Origin: Gnetum montanum | Taxonomy: Eukaryota; Streptophyta; Gnetopsida; Gnetales; Gnetaceae | Reading direction: 5' to 3' | DNA length: 64,000 bases | Assembly: GCA_015680685.1 (NCBI GenBank) | Contig: MNCI01020531.1 | Span: forward strand, 20,479 to 84,478 | Shown here: one piece after another, positions 1 through 12,302 of the stretch | How the letters are laid out: the number at the start of each line of letters is the position of its first letter | How positions within the stretch are numbered: position 1 is the first letter of the stretch | The notes under the pieces: generated by a model | What the model saw: the letters and a program-made list of their open reading frames with translations, nothing else | Told to the model about the DNA's origin: nothing | Database searches by the model: none | Position numbers and translations under genes: made by a program

Positions 1-159
1 CAATAGCACACACACATACTCATATTAACTACTGAGTTTATTTGGAGGTATTTGGGCCTTGGTGTTGCCAGAGACCAGCAGGCACCTAAATCCTGTTCGA
101 GGACACTCGTTGGCGGTCGCGTCCCAAACGGTCACCAACAATAGCAAACTATTGTTGTT

Positions 160-370
160 CCAGTTTAGCATCATAGTATATGTGACTTTGCTAGTTTATA
201 GTTGTAGTAGACTATCCATTCTAGTTTATAGTCATAGCAGACTAATCTATGCTAGTTTATAGTCATAGCAGACTCTCTATGCCAATTTATAGTTGTAGCA
301 GAATTTCTTTGCTAGTTTATAGTCATAGTGAACTTTCTATGCCAGTTTATAGTCATAGAAGACTTTTGAT
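160..370. repeat. Hairpin-type tandem repeats after E1 integrase
   Basis: About seven units of roughly 30 bp built on gctagtttatagtcatagcagac. Each carries the inverted arms TAGTC and GACTA, or a shorter version, around a 6-base loop such as atagca. The tract lies between integrase and the 3' end of the element, as in E2 (11755-12100), E3 (21620-22125) and E4 (53425-53800). Noncoding. Confidence 0.8.
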
Positions 371-399
371 TACCTTCCTTTGTCATTGATGTAATGCTA

Positions 400-1600
400 T
401 GTACTAGGTATAGTATGAATTTAGGTACGATTGGTTTACCAAATTGGCAAATTTGTTGCTATCATGATCAACAAGCTTGAATGCTCTGTTGCTGCAAGCC
501 TTAATCACCAAGAAAGGTCCTTCCTAGTTAGCTGAGAATTTATCCACAAGTTTGCAAATAGCCTTGAGGACCAAGTACCCTTCCTTGATTAGGTGTTGAT
601 GTTGATTATGACATTACTTTTGCCATGGCATTTCCTAGTACCACTTGATTTAACCAAGCATTTGCATGCACTCTTTCTCTATCGAGTCAAGGTTGATGGT
701 TCTCAACTCATTGTTTTGAGCCTCATTGAGGAAGCTTGAGAGGATTACATAGAGTGATGGGACCTATTATGGAACCTGCAATTCAAGAGGAAAGATGGCT
801 TCAGATCCATAAACTAGACTTTATGACATCTTACCTATTGCAATTCACCATGTTCTACGATAGTCCCAGAGTACATAGATCAGCTACTCATGCCATCATC
901 TTTTGCTACTATAAAGCATCTTCTTTACAAGATTGATGAAGACCTTGTTTGTGGCCTCTACTTGGCCATTCACCTATGGGTAGTATGGTGAGGAAAAGGA
1001 ATGTTTGATTTCAAGGCACTTGCAAAAGGCATCAATCTTAGCATTACTAAATTATGGATTGTTGTCTGTAACAATGGTCATAGGAAGACCAAAATGGGAC
1101 ACTATGTTATCAAGTATGAATTTACAAACTTGTTGCAATGTAGTCCTCCTAAGAAGAATAGCTTCAGTCCTGTTCGTAAAATACTTAGTGCTAGTTATGA
1201 TGAAACTAAGCCTTGTCGAGAACATAGGAATTATTGGTCCTATGATGTCCAACCCCTAATGTCAGAATGACCACGTGATCTATGTTGTGTGTAGCTTAGT
1301 GGGTGGAAAAATCATTAAGTTACGATGCCATTGACATGTGTCATATTTCTTGATCTTGGAAATGCAATCATGCTCCATGTAAGGCCAATAGTAGCCTAAG
1401 CATTTAATTTTTGCTACCATTACCTTGGGTGCTATGTGGCCTCCGTAGAGTCCCTTGTGGACTTGTTCAATGATAATCTACGCTTTGTTGTTGCTAACGC
1501 ATGTTAGTATTATGCCATCATAGGATTGGTGGCATAGTGTGCTATCACCCATGATGACATACTGCCATAACTGCTTTCACACTACATCCTTTTGGGTCGT
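400..1600 (-). pseudogene. E1 integrase remnant
   Basis: Broken integrase on the minus strand. Reading leftward from 1600 there is a decayed HHCC zinc-binding region (about 1600-1330), then the catalytic core with D-I-I-G-P near 1245 and the second catalytic Asp in the T-D-N motif near 1060. A C-terminal part with the NWEGPF-like motif typical of plant Ty3 integrases lies around 510-550. The longest open piece is 1052-1252. Stops and frameshifts exclude function. Integrase would insert the element cDNA into the host chromosome. Confidence 0.8.
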
Positions 1601-1619
1601 GGTTAGATGTTGTGGAGGT

Positions 1620-2330
1620 TCACCATGTAGAAGGTATGACTTGATGTCATCATACCACTCTATTACGTGGGTCATGCTTACTGTGACGATGGATGCAATG
1701 TTTGTTGCTTATGTGACAAGTACATTGTAAATTGCCACTACAATGGGCAATATGCAAAACATTTCAAGTGCGATGCTTAAGGCTAACATAGCTAATGCAT
1801 CGACAATGAAGTTTTTGTTGTAGGGGATATGCTAAACATCAATAGTTACAAATTTCTTGAGAAAGTGCTTTTCCAAGTCACAATAAGGCTTCAAGTATTG
1901 GGCTTTGCAAGCATAAACCTCTATGACTTGGTTGACAACTAGTTGCTAATCTACTTGGATTGCTAGGTTTTGTATCTCTAGGTTGGGAGCTACTAAGATA
2001 CCCTAGAGAAGACCCTCATACTTTGTCATGTTGTTAGTACAAGGAAATGAAAAATGATATGTGAAGGGTTAGATATCCCTAGAGGGGAATCTGATTATGG
2101 TAGTAGTACTACCCCCTTGGGAGGTTGAAGCATCATCAAAGTGTAACAATGCCTCAAAGTTGTTAGGCACTTGGCTTATGCTAATGACATGTTCATTTGG
2201 AAATTCTAGATCTATCATTGCTTGGGTGTTAATTGGGGAAGCCGTAAGCTGTGTGGCTATTGCTTGACCTTTGGTTGATGTTTGTGTAATGTAATGTAGG
2301 TCAAACTCCATAATTATTACTTTCCAACCT
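1620..2330 (-). pseudogene. E1 archaeal-type (second) RNase H remnant
   Basis: Remnant of the extra RNase H that Tat-lineage elements carry between the ordinary RNase H and integrase. The open piece 2069-2311 contains a FDDAS motif where the first catalytic Asp is expected, followed by a Gly-rich strand. The next part, with the NNVAEYE-like motif (about 2020-2050) and the GDS/ADALA-like motifs nearer integrase, is broken by stops. Assigned by alignment by eye to the intact-looking copy in E3 (23323-24021). Confidence 0.7.
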
Positions 2331-2334
2331 ACTA

Positions 2335-3780
2335 TGTAACTACTCTCATAGATATTTATTATAATAGCTCGGAGTACATTGCTTTTGTAGATGACATTTA
2401 CTTGGCTACGGAAAAGATAATGTCTCTACTTCTTAAGTGCAAAGACTAAGGTGAGGCAAGAATTTTCCACATCATTGTACTTTACTTTGTAGGCCACTAA
2501 TGCATGGCTTAGGTAATACACCAGGACCTTGGTACCATCACGTCAAAGGTAGCAATGTAGATGTAGAATGGTTTATCTCCTTGTGGAGGTAGACGATTGG
2601 AAGTTGAGATAGCTCTTATTTAAGGTTAAATGCCTCTTGGCATTGAGATGTATACTCAAAACGGACATCCTTTTTGAGCAAGTGTTGCATTGGTTGCAAC
2701 TTGTTAGTCAGTTGTGTAATAAACTAGCACATGAATTACAATATGCCTTGTAAACTTCATAGCTCCTTAAGGTTGGCTAGTGGTGCTAACTTGATAATGA
2801 TCTTAACCTTATCAAGGTCTATGCATATGCCTACTTTAGATATTATGAAGCCTAGCATGTGACCTGTTTTGACACTGATGACATATTTCTTAGGATTTCG
2901 CCTAAGTTCATGCTTCAGGTAACATTTGAGCATAAGATCTAAATCATCTACATGGTTGTGCGATGCCTTGGATTTAATTGCTATATCACCCATGAAATCA
3001 TTGAGTATACCTAACAAGTAATGGCTAAAGATGTATGTCATGGCTTATTGATAAGTTTCTCTTGTGTTCTTGCGTCCAAATGGCATCATGGTGTAGCAAA
3101 ATGTACCCCAAGGAGTCATGAAGATAGTACTAAGCTGGTGCTCTAGGTTGATTTGAATCTAGTTGTTCCCAAGAATCCATCCATAAAGGATAACAAGGCA
3201 TAACTATCCATGGTATCAACCAATTGATCAATACTAGGCAATGGGAGGTCATCTCTAATGGTCACCTTGTTCAAGTCCTAGAAGTCTATGCAAATACATA
3301 TACTTCTATTTTTCATAGGGGAAATAATGATGTTGGAGATCAAATCAGTGTAGTCAATTTCCTAGATGAAACCAGCTTTATAGAGCTTGGTGATTTCATT
3401 GCAGACTGCCAACGCCATCTTAAGCCTAACCTTGTAGGTTTTTTTTGACTGGTTTCATGCTAAGATCGAGGATTATATTGTGTCAAACTACACAAGGATC
3501 TAGGCCTGACATGTCTCCGTAAGACCCCGCGAATGGCTTGATGTTTTCATTAAGTACTTTTGCAATGTTATGGGCATGTTGAGGCTCTAACAAAGAACTA
3601 AGTTTCAATTTTTTTGCCTTGCCACTAGATGTTGCTATGAGGATTTCAATGAGAGGATCCTCCATGACGTCATCTACCTCTAGATCTAGAGGCTTAAGTA
3701 GATGGTCTGGCTAGTCTAGTGGTGCCTCCATGGATGTTATATATCCATCATAGGCTATAGGCTCAAGGTTTAGGCTTCAG
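2335..3780 (-). pseudogene. E1 reverse transcriptase and first RNase H remnant
   Basis: Minus-strand RT followed by the first RNase H. The open piece 2757-3041 contains the RT palm region. The catalytic Y-x-D-D box has become F-M-G-D, so the active site is destroyed. The downstream P-K-K and L-G-F-I-I-S motifs of Ty3 RT are recognisable. RNase H traces (a YYLSHAL-like motif) lie around 2480-2520. The N-terminal RT and the linker from protease extend to about 3780 with many stops. Same order as E3 24058-25657. Confidence 0.75.
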
Positions 3781-3789
3781 GATCGATGC

Positions 3790-5940
3790 ATTACGTAGGA
3801 TCACCATGTGGCCCAGTGAGGACCAGAGGAGAATGAAGGTGCTTATACATAGTCATGTTGTGAATCCTGCAATAATCCTATATAAACAACCCAAAAAATA
3901 TCAAGCCACACCTATCTTAATGAAAGTAATATGCGTAATTAAAGGAAATAATGCAATAAAATTCTGCCGAAGTATGTAATTGCAATTTTGAAAGTAAAGA
4001 ATGCATGGGCTAGTTTCAAGACTCGACAAGCCATGGGATTGCCAGTTTAAGGTCTTAACCAGCTATTGGGTGCTAGGTTAATGATATAGCAGATGGTGAA
4101 ACACTAGTTTAACATCATAGTGAATAGTGAAATGATAATTTAACATCATAGCAGATGGTTGGATGCACCAAATGCATTATTGGAACGAGGTTTGATGCAT
4201 CAGGAAAGAAAAATTGGTCAGGGTGCTCACTGGGTGATAAGAAAAATTCAAAATTTTTCTAACTCTAGTGACTATGCTCACACCTAACTAGGCTTGGTAC
4301 TATTGAGCATAGCCCTAGGTACATAAAAATTTAAGTTGTCCCCAGGGATATATAAGTGGATTTTACCATTGGGAAAATTATCATTGTCAAAAGTGAAAAT
4401 GAATTTCCAGAGCATGAATGCAAGAGCATAGTCTACCAACAATGTCATACCAACATGGATCTCAACACCTTGACTTAGTCAACATGGAGGAGGGAGAGCG
4501 AGTCCTGGAGTGCCTGCCATGGGCATGCATGGAGGAGAGGAGAGTGCCACTAACTACAAGGTACACCTAACTATGCTCACCCTCTTTTCCATTTCTCTGC
4601 ATTTTCTTTTTTGGTTTCCAGTGCTTAGGCATTGGGGCTTGGGATTTTAGGCTTTGTGGATGGCACCCTACCTTGGCAGGGGCCACAACTGCCATGGTCA
4701 TTTTGGCCATCAGAGTCATGGGGGAATGCACTGTCATAGGGGTTCATGGCTAAATGCATGGGATAGAAAGTGATATGCATAGGTTCAAGGGTTTAATCTT
4801 AGTTTAAAGATGAAGGTTTACACCATAGCGATTATGATCCCTGTGGTGGCTGATGTGGCTACCAAGAGGGGGTTTCATCACTATTGCAAGGGTAAGTTTT
4901 GTAGTAGTTGTGGCTACTATAGTGGCTTGTGTGATTGTAGGGTAGGAGAGGCAATGGATCTATGTGGGACAATGGAGGAGAAATAATTATTTTTTGGTTT
5001 TTGGACTTGCACAAGGTAGGGGCGAGGGTTTGGCCATGGACCTAGGACCACTGCTAGTGAGGTGGGGTGCACCATGAAGGATTTTTGCCTTGGTGCATAG
5101 GTAAGGTAGAAGTGGAGGGTTGGGTGGTGGTGGTCAAGAGCCACCACCTATAGGGTCAGGACCATGGCAGTAGCTGGGGGGGGGGGAAATGGGGGCAAAG
5201 AATTGACAATAGTCAAGATAGGCCATTGCATGGGGATAAGGCAAGGACCATGATGTGGTAGCTGTGACCAAGGAAGTCATGGCTAATGAGGTAATGGTTG
5301 CGAAGCATAGCCATAGGAATGGTGACCATGGTGTCGATTAGTGTAGAGTGCATGACATGCCGTGTCAAATAATTAGTTTCTTTTTTGGTAGAAGATTTTA
5401 AATTTTTTGGAGGCTACACTATTGGAGCATAGCCAGCAATTATATTTTTTTTAAAATTTTTTTGAAGTCTCTAGGGGCTACATCGCCAACAAGTAGTAAT
5501 TTTTCTGCATTTCTAGGCTATGCTATTAGAGATAGCCTAGAGTTAGAATTTTTTCTAGCACTCTTTGGACTACGTTGCCTAGAGTTAGAAAAAATTTGAA
5601 AAATTTTGCTAAATGTAAACAATGCTAAAAACTGCGATACTATCAATCTTGCAAACCAAAATAATGCCAAATTTCTGAAGCATGTGAACCAATAATGTGA
5701 GACATGCACACATGTAAAATGAAATACTAATGTTATGCTAACATGCTATACCCCAATGAGTACCATGTGCATCAAATGTGTATGTTGACATCCTATAGCA
5801 ATGGGGCCTAAGGGGCCCTAGGATATATTTTTTCTAGGTTATGCTATGCCATGCTAATTTTTGCTAAGTGTAAATTAATAATTTTTTGACAAAATGCATC
5901 TATTGTGTAATAATAATGCATTTGTCATTTGTGTGATCAC
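3790..5940. other. E1 noncoding interval between RT and the antisense gene
   Basis: No convincing coding sequence. Around 4015-4165 are a few hairpin-type units (agtttaaggtcttaaccag, agtttaacatcatagtg) like those at the same place in E2. A run of eleven G bases is at 5176-5186. The first exon of the antisense gene should lie near the right end but I could not identify it in this copy. Confidence 0.5.
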
Positions 5941-5943
5941 AAG

Positions 5944-8065
5944 GTATTATTAAAGTCCATCTTGATAATCATGTAGCTTGTTGGCATCTTTTGCTGCATG
6001 AGTGAGCTAGTGCCCAACACACCTGCACCAGATATGAAGTTGGATGACTAGGTGGTATGGTTTTGGCTAGCGGCATTTGAGTTCCTAGCATTCCTACTAC
6101 AACACTTCAGTGTGATCATGTGGTCATACTTAGAAATGGAGGTTGCGACCACCATCACTGAGACAATGCTACCCAGGGCCAACCAGGACATACTAAGGTT
6201 CATGTTTAATGATCCCATGATTAATGATGATAGAGTAGGTGGTTCGAGGTGAGGCCCCAGGTGCTCCCATCCCCTATCCAAGATTTGGGAGATGCCAGAG
6301 TTTTCCTATTATAGTAGGAGAAACACCCTCTTCATAGCTCTACGTGTACATACAGTGTTTTACAATCCACCTGCCATCATATACTATGTAGGAGGGTGAG
6401 CACTTCCATGATTTTATGTTATGTTTTTTGTTATTGGTCCATGTTAGATTTGATAACTGCTAAGTGCTTATGCTTTATGCCAAATTTAAAGTTGATGATC
6501 AGAAGCTTCATGATGAGTTAGAGGCTCTTACCTTGACTCGCACTACCTTAGAGGTGTTCTTCTCTAGTATGAACTTTTGGGAGGCCATGCTTGAGTAGGT
6601 GGGAGAAGATTTAAAGAAATACTCCACTTAGTATCCAAAGGCATTTGAGTGGTGCAAGATCCGTGATTAGCTTGATAAGGGATGGGCTATTGGCAAGCCC
6701 AACTTTGAGGAGTTCGTTGCATCACCACACTACCTTGCATACCATTTGTTCCATGTAAGCATTTGTGCATTTAGCTTTTAAGCTTGCTCACATACACTCA
6801 TTGATTTGCCTTACATAATGCTAACATTAATTCTACCTATGTTATAGCTGTAGTTGCTTTAGGAGAGGTGACAGTAGTCATCATAGGCCACAACAAGGCC
6901 ACCCTCATAATGAAGTACAGTGATGTAGAGGGGGCATAACATTGGTTGTGCTAGTGGGCCTCAGAGGTGTTGACCAGTCAGCTCATGCATGTTAGGTTGA
7001 TGGACCTTTTCCTAGCCCTTAGCCCTAGCATTCCAATAGTAGAGATGGTCACCATTATAGACTCCAACAATGATGCCAATCACTTTGTCACTCACATGCA
7101 TGAAGTGAAGGTAGTCCTAGACCTCAGTGATGCCTTCTTTTTTGATCTCTTTGGCCTCCCCTCTAAGGGCCCATTGGTCATTGACAAGGCCAATAGAGAT
7201 ATGGACTGAAAAGGAGAGCTTGAGTGGCTCGGAACCACCTGATCTTACAAAGCCATCATGGTTAAAGATGTGTGTGTGCCTAATGTTTAAAAGCTCTACC
7301 CTCTTTTTCATGCATGTGCCTCTCTAAAGATGCTCTCACAAGGAAAAATCCTTGGGGTGGAGTAGGCACAAGTGATTAGGAAGGTATTGGAGAAAGGCAT
7401 GAGATTTAAATGGGCCTCCTTTCTCACTATTAGATTACAAGCTAAGATCACTAGATTTCACTACATCCTCCAGGCAAGGTCTCACGTGCACTTCACGTTC
7501 TTTGCAATGTATCTACAAAGGTTTATGGAGTTCTTGGTGGTCTAGGATAGGGGGCACTGGGTAGTGTAGGATCATGAGTAACTATCTAAGCCTTGGGTTA
7601 GGCACTTGTTTGCAACCACTTGCACATAGGAGCCCCCAGAGGGAATTGATGAGTTGTACTCAATTATGACCAAAGCCCACATGGGGAGGTCATGTTTACA
7701 GTATTCTCATGACAATGTGGGAAAGTGTCCCCCAACCATTATTAGGAATGCAAAGAAGGTGAACCAATACATTACAGAAACTATGGAACCTTTCAAGATG
7801 AAGATCAAGAGGCCATGCCCGATAGAGGAGGCTACCCCTATAGTTGGATTGGTGGGCATCAAGAAAATCCATCTCAAGATATCAACATTACACATGGATG
7901 TTATAGGTTAGTTCATGTGTAGATACATTTGTTTTTAAATTTTCTATGTTTATAATTTTTATGTTTTCTTGTTATGTTACACTAATGCTACTATGCTATT
8001 TTTGTGAGTTAGGTGAGAGGGCTATCGAAGTAGTAGCAACGATAGTGACAGAGATAGTCCCTTTT
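5944..8065 (+). pseudogene. E1 antisense gene, exons 2-5 (5' part), FCP1/HAD-like
   Basis: Plus-strand gene lying opposite to E1's own genes. Exon 2 is about 5944-6395 with donor GGTGAG at 6396. It aligns with the E3 and E4 exons through an L-I-I stretch, a VIMWSYL motif (the FCP1 W-[TS] motif) and an NTLF...NPP motif. Exon 3 is about 6448-6754 (acceptor ATGTTAG, donor GTAAGC). Exon 4 is 6848-7906 (1059 bp, against 1050 in E2 and E4). Exon 5 starts near 8010 and is cut by E2 at 8065, resuming at 47372. Several in-frame TAG and TGA codons make it a pseudogene. Open pieces are 6052-6252, 6967-7209 and 7654-7911. Confidence 0.65.
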
Positions 8066-8633
8066 TGAAGCGACAAAAAATGTCAGTGGCTGGAACACCG
8101 AGAGGTCACCAGGCATATAGCCTAACCCTAGATCCATGTGAGGATCGTGTTGGAGAAAAATAGAAGTAGGGTTCCCTAAACAGTCTGGTTGATCAGATAG
8201 GGACTTAATTGGTGTATAATAACCTTTCGTAAATGTTTTTTTCAAAGGCATTGGGTATGTCATAAGAAATAAGTGACAAATGTAAACTAATAGGGAATAA
8301 TGCAAAATATGATAATAGTGAAATGAAATGAAACAAGCTTGAGTGAGAAATTGCACCACCCCAAGATCGTGGGACTTGATCTTTGCTTGGTTGAAGGTAT
8401 ACAACTGATGCACATCATGGACAAGCACAACTTACAATGAAGTGGTAAGGTCACAGCTCCTTGAACTATAATCAATAGCTTGCTAACAGGAATCTTTTGC
8501 TTTCCATTCTCTTTGCCAAAACTAATCACCAGAGAGCTTGAATGCCAAAAATGCAAGATGCCAATCTTCGAAGCCAACTTCAAGAAAATCTAACCTTCAA
8601 AAAGGCCAACCCCTTGAGCATTGTTTGCTGGGG

Positions 8634-8641
8634 TATTTATA
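8634..8641 (-). promoter_or_regulatory. E2 3' LTR TATA box
   Basis: The minus strand reads CTATAAATACCCC. The same box occurs at the matching place in every LTR here: 12918-12925, 19606-19613, 35500-35507, 45721-45728, 50719-50726 and 51724-51731. It is therefore the likely U3 promoter of the elements. Confidence 0.7.
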
Positions 8642-9090
8642 GGGCCAGGAGTAGAAGAAAAATGTGGTTTGGACACCATGAGTCCTGGGTCCCATAGGGT
8701 GCAAACTTGACTATGCCATGCTATCATGTGATGATGTGTGTGAAACCTGCTATGCTATGATCATACCGCTCAAACTGCATGTGCCAAAGTCCAAGGAACT
8801 GCCATGTTTATTACCAAGAATGCTAACAATGAATGCAAAATGGAGCTTGTGCTCCAGGACCACATCTTCCCTACTCTTGTGAGTAGGGTTAATCATAGGG
8901 ACAACTTTGGGGATAATCAGGGGAGATGCAAAACAAAGAAAACTTGTTGATTTTTTCCATTGAAGAGATGCCAAGATGAGAGTGACCATTGCCAATGAGT
9001 TCTGGGGCTAACCAAAGATGCTTTGAGGCCTTCATGTGAGTGTTATGCCACTTACACTACCTAGCATATGTGTGTAGTGTAAACACCTAG

Positions 9091-9892
9091 ATGCTATGTT
9101 GTGTTACGTTACGTAGCATAGCCGTGAGTCTTGAAAGAAATTTTTTTTGAAAGTTGAGAATACCTATTTGAGGCTTGGCTAGGCAAGAAATTGCAATCCT
9201 TTCTTCCATGCTAAAAGGTATTAGGACTTGTAGAGTTCATCCTTGGGATGTTTTGGTGTTTTATGCCCTTGCTACACTGTGCTATGCTATGCAGCGTAGC
9301 ACAGTGTAGTAGCTAGTGTGACATGAATAGAAGCCAGTGCTTCATCAAGAAACTTTGCTTGGTGCCTAAGGGCAAAGTAGGACAAGTAGTATTAGAGGCT
9401 AGAATGTGCTCAAGTTCCATTTTTTCATTGGAATCACTTGGCAGAGGACCTTCGTGTGTTTTTTCCTTGCTATGTTGTGCTACACTATGTAGCGTAGCAC
9501 AACGTAGCACCCAGTTTGGCTTGAATTGTGACTTACTTTGCAAACATTTTGTCATAGAATGTTATTCATGTCTTGGCATGGTAGCAAAGCAAACCTGTTT
9601 GACAGTTGAAGCATGGAAAAATAAGCTTACTCCATTAGAGCCATTTGGGTAGGAGTACTGTCAAAGTACATTACTGCTATGTTATGCTATGCTGCATAGC
9701 GTAGCACAACATAGCATCAAAATTGAAATTATTTCTGACAAAACTTGTCACATTTTGCTACGTCATGTTGCTCATGCATCAAGGATGAAGTGGGGCAGAT
9801 GTCCCAGAGGGCTGAGTCATTATCAACTTACATCATGGGTACCTGATCAATCTTCCTAAGGCTTGCTATGCTGTGCAGTGTAGCGTACCATA
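9091..9892. repeat. Series of LTR palindromes at about 190-200 bp spacing
   Basis: Five imperfect palindromes made of TGCTAC/GTAGCA-like words. The best is 9272-9284 with 9297-9309, a perfect 13-bp inverted repeat. Others are 9091-9119, 9469-9508 (one mismatch in 14), 9675-9716 (one mismatch in 15) and 9864-9892 (weak). The partner LTR has the matching set near 46180, 46360, 46560, 46752 and 46938-46973. Confidence 0.75.
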
Positions 9893-10286
9893 GTAGGTCT
9901 CGTAGCTAGAAAACTTGTCAAACTGTTTAGTCTATCTTGAGCACTTTCAACAGCTCCTATCATGGTCCTTGGGTATACCATTAGTTGGATCATGTGTCGA
10001 GCTAGGCAGGCTAGAGGGTGTAGCAAGCCTATCAACCTTGGAGATAGAAAATTTACCAAACTGTATAGTGTACCCCTAGTGCCTCTTTCATGCAAACTGG
10101 CCTCTTGGCTAGGTGTCACATTGACTGTGCCGCAGAGGGTGGTAGGTAGGCCCAGAAATGGCCTTGTAGACATTAGGACTTCTAGGGTTCCATGTTACCT
10201 ACACAATCTAATGTAGCACCATGCTTGTAGATATCTTTGCCCCAAATTCCAGGACTATGCTGAATCACGAAAGCCCCAAAACTTAT

Positions 10287-10361
10287 GGTGTTTCAATGGC
10301 CCTTCTTTGTTGACACTTGGAGGATCTACCTAAGCGATTTCGACAAAGAATACGAAACACC
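10287..10361 (-). promoter_or_regulatory. E2 polypurine tract within a 75-bp inverted repeat
   Basis: On the minus strand a purine-rich tract CAAAGAAGGGCCAT abuts the LTR start TGAAACACC. On the plus strand the LTR end and PPT (GGTGTTTC...CTTTGTTGAC) are mirrored 75 bp on by TCGACAAAG...GAAACACC. The same 75-bp arrangement is in E3 and twice in E4. The PPT primes plus-strand DNA synthesis. Confidence 0.75.
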
Positions 10362-10368
10362 ATGAGGT

Positions 10369-11750
10369 AGAAGACACCAACATTTCTCTTCAGTGCCTAC
10401 TCAAACCACGTTTCGCTACACTTGAAAGTGCTAGGAGAGTGATTGGGAGAGTAATTGTAAGGTAAGGGGGTAAGGGATGGATCTGAGGAAACAGGTTCAA
10501 GGAAGGGAAAAGAATGCAACACCTTGAATAACTATCACCATAGCATGATCCCTCATTGGAGTGCTTGTGAGGGAGTCAACACACATGGGCATTTTTCTTT
10601 GTTGGCTTTTGACCTCTCACCAGAATGGTTAGAGATGGTCAATTCATAGCTAAAAAGTAGTTGTTGTGCCTTTTGTTTTAGGTACTTCAGGATTTTTTTG
10701 AGCTTTTATGCTCTTTTGTACTTTTCTTTTGCTGTACACCCATGTTCATTTGTAGACAACCTTGTTGTTATTGCAAGACATGTGTTTCCTCCCCAAGCTG
10801 AGTTGTGTTACATCCTATGGGGCTTTGACTTGCCTACAAATGCTTCCCATGGGACAATTTGCATTACGCCCATCATGGAATTGGTAGTTGGGCATGTGAA
10901 AGGGCTTTTTATGTGTTGAAAAATCTTGTGAAGGAGATAATAGGAATTGCAAACATAGGGAAGGGAAATTAAGCTGGATAAAAGGAGGATGAGGTGTACA
11001 TTCTCAAGTAGCTAGAAGGATCAAAGCAGGTACTTCAGAGCAATGCAATGTCTTGACCTCATGGTGTAACACATATTTGAGTGATGCCACCTTGGCTTTT
11101 ATCCTACAAACACAATAGAGAGAAAACTAGAAACAATAACCGTCACGTGAAGTGGGGGTAAAGTCCCACTTGCTTGAGACACTGCCAAGGTGGCAAGTGT
11201 CATGTTTGGCACATGTAATGTCCAAAGTAGTAAGGCCAACATGAATTTTGACAATGGTAGGTTGAAACATTTCAATGGCCCCACCCAAAAATGAGCATTG
11301 AAGAGGCTAGGAGCGATGATGATGTGAAAGATGAGGAATCCCCACCCAAGGCAAACATCATGTAGTCTAGTTGCAAGGAAAGAAGCCCAACAGCGGAATG
11401 CCTTTTGCACTTTAGTGATGGCAAGGGCTAGAGGATGGCAGCATTGTGGTTGGGCCATAATAGTTCTAGGAATCTAGCAGTAGGTGCTGACAGTGGAAGC
11501 TACTACCAAGATGATCAACTGCAGTAGCAGTAGCTTCGGAAGGTTAGCAAGATGTCAAATGACATCTCTAGAGGATCAGCAAGATGTTAAGGGTGATGAT
11601 ATTGCATATGTCCCAGAGGGTTTTTCTTGATGATGTGAACTTCATTCTGGAACTGCAATGTCCCACCCCAAGTTGTCCAAGGAGTCTGGAGATGTGCACA
11701 CTCACTTGCCTGGAATATCATATGTGTGAGCTAGGAGGCATTGCACCTTG
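10369..11750. other. E2 3' untranslated region
   Basis: No convincing gene. Short frames (10698-10919, 11099-11458 minus) have no recognisable family. The stretch around 10800-10870 (gagttgtgttacatcc) matches a motif repeated in the equivalent regions of E3 and E4, so the tract is ancestral to the family rather than a local insertion. Confidence 0.5.
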
Positions 11751-11754
11751 AACC

Positions 11755-12100
11755 CAGTATAAGGTCTTGGTAGACCGTCAAATGTGCTAGTTTAAGGTCC
11801 TAGCGTACCATGATGCACTATTTTAAGGTCCTAGTAGACTGTTGTGCTAGTTTAATGTTGTAGTAGATGGGGGATGGCCATTTTTAGGTCATAGTGAACC
11901 ATGCTATGGGTGTTCATTTTTTTTCATAACCCAAGGATAATCTGTGTTAGTTTAACATCATAGCAGATGAGCTATGCCAGTTTATAGTCATAGGAGACTA
12001 TGTTGTGCTAGTTTATAGTCATAGCGGACTATTTGTGCCAGTCTTACGTCGTAGTGGACGTGCTTTGCTAGTTTTATGTTGTAGTAGACGATCTGCTTAC
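11755..12100. repeat. Hairpin-type repeats after E2 integrase
   Basis: About ten units of roughly 30 bp. Examples are aaggtcttggtagaccg, aaggtcctagtagac, tatagtcatagcggac and acgtcgtagtggacg. Each has paired arms (GGTC/GACC, AGTC/GACT, CGTC/GACG) around six bases. Confidence 0.8.
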
Positions 12101-12302
12101 CTTGCTTTGTATCTGATGTAAGCCTTTGCATCAGATGTAGTATGGCTTGAGGTACAAGTGGTTAATGGGATTTTCAAACTTGTTGTCATCCATATTAGCT
12201 AGTTTGAATGGCCCATTCTCATAGGCTTTTGTAACTATGAAAGGGCCTTACCAATTGCCTGAGAATTTTTTTACAAGTTCATGAATAGTTTTGAGTACTT
12301 GG

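Larger units (their letters stand above)
1..8065 (-). mobile_element. E1, outer Tat/Ogre-like Ty3/gypsy retrotransposon, left part
   Basis: Decayed LTR retrotransposon read on the minus strand. From left to right it holds hairpin repeats, integrase, archaeal-type RNase H, RNase H, RT, a noncoding interval, and a plus-strand antisense gene that is cut at 8065 by the insertion of E2. It resumes at 47372. The 5-bp flanks of E2 are ctttt (8061-8065) and cttct (47372-47376), a target-site duplication with one difference. Neither E1 LTR is in the window. Family placement rests on domain order, the double RNase H and similarity to the better preserved E3. Positions 1-159 match nothing else in the window and may be E1 3' UTR or another insertion. 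Confidence 0.8.
8066..10295 (-). repeat. E2 3' LTR
   Basis: 2230-bp LTR paired with 45152-47371. The left end is tgaagcgac and the right end is tggtgtttca, giving TG...CA on either strand. The two copies align along their whole length, with differences mostly of the C/T and G/A type. A TATA box on the minus strand (TATAAATA) is the complement of 8634-8641. The left half (8750-9000) contains short open frames on the minus strand that are also partly open in the other LTR. These look fortuitous. The right half carries a set of palindromes described separately. Confidence 0.85.
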
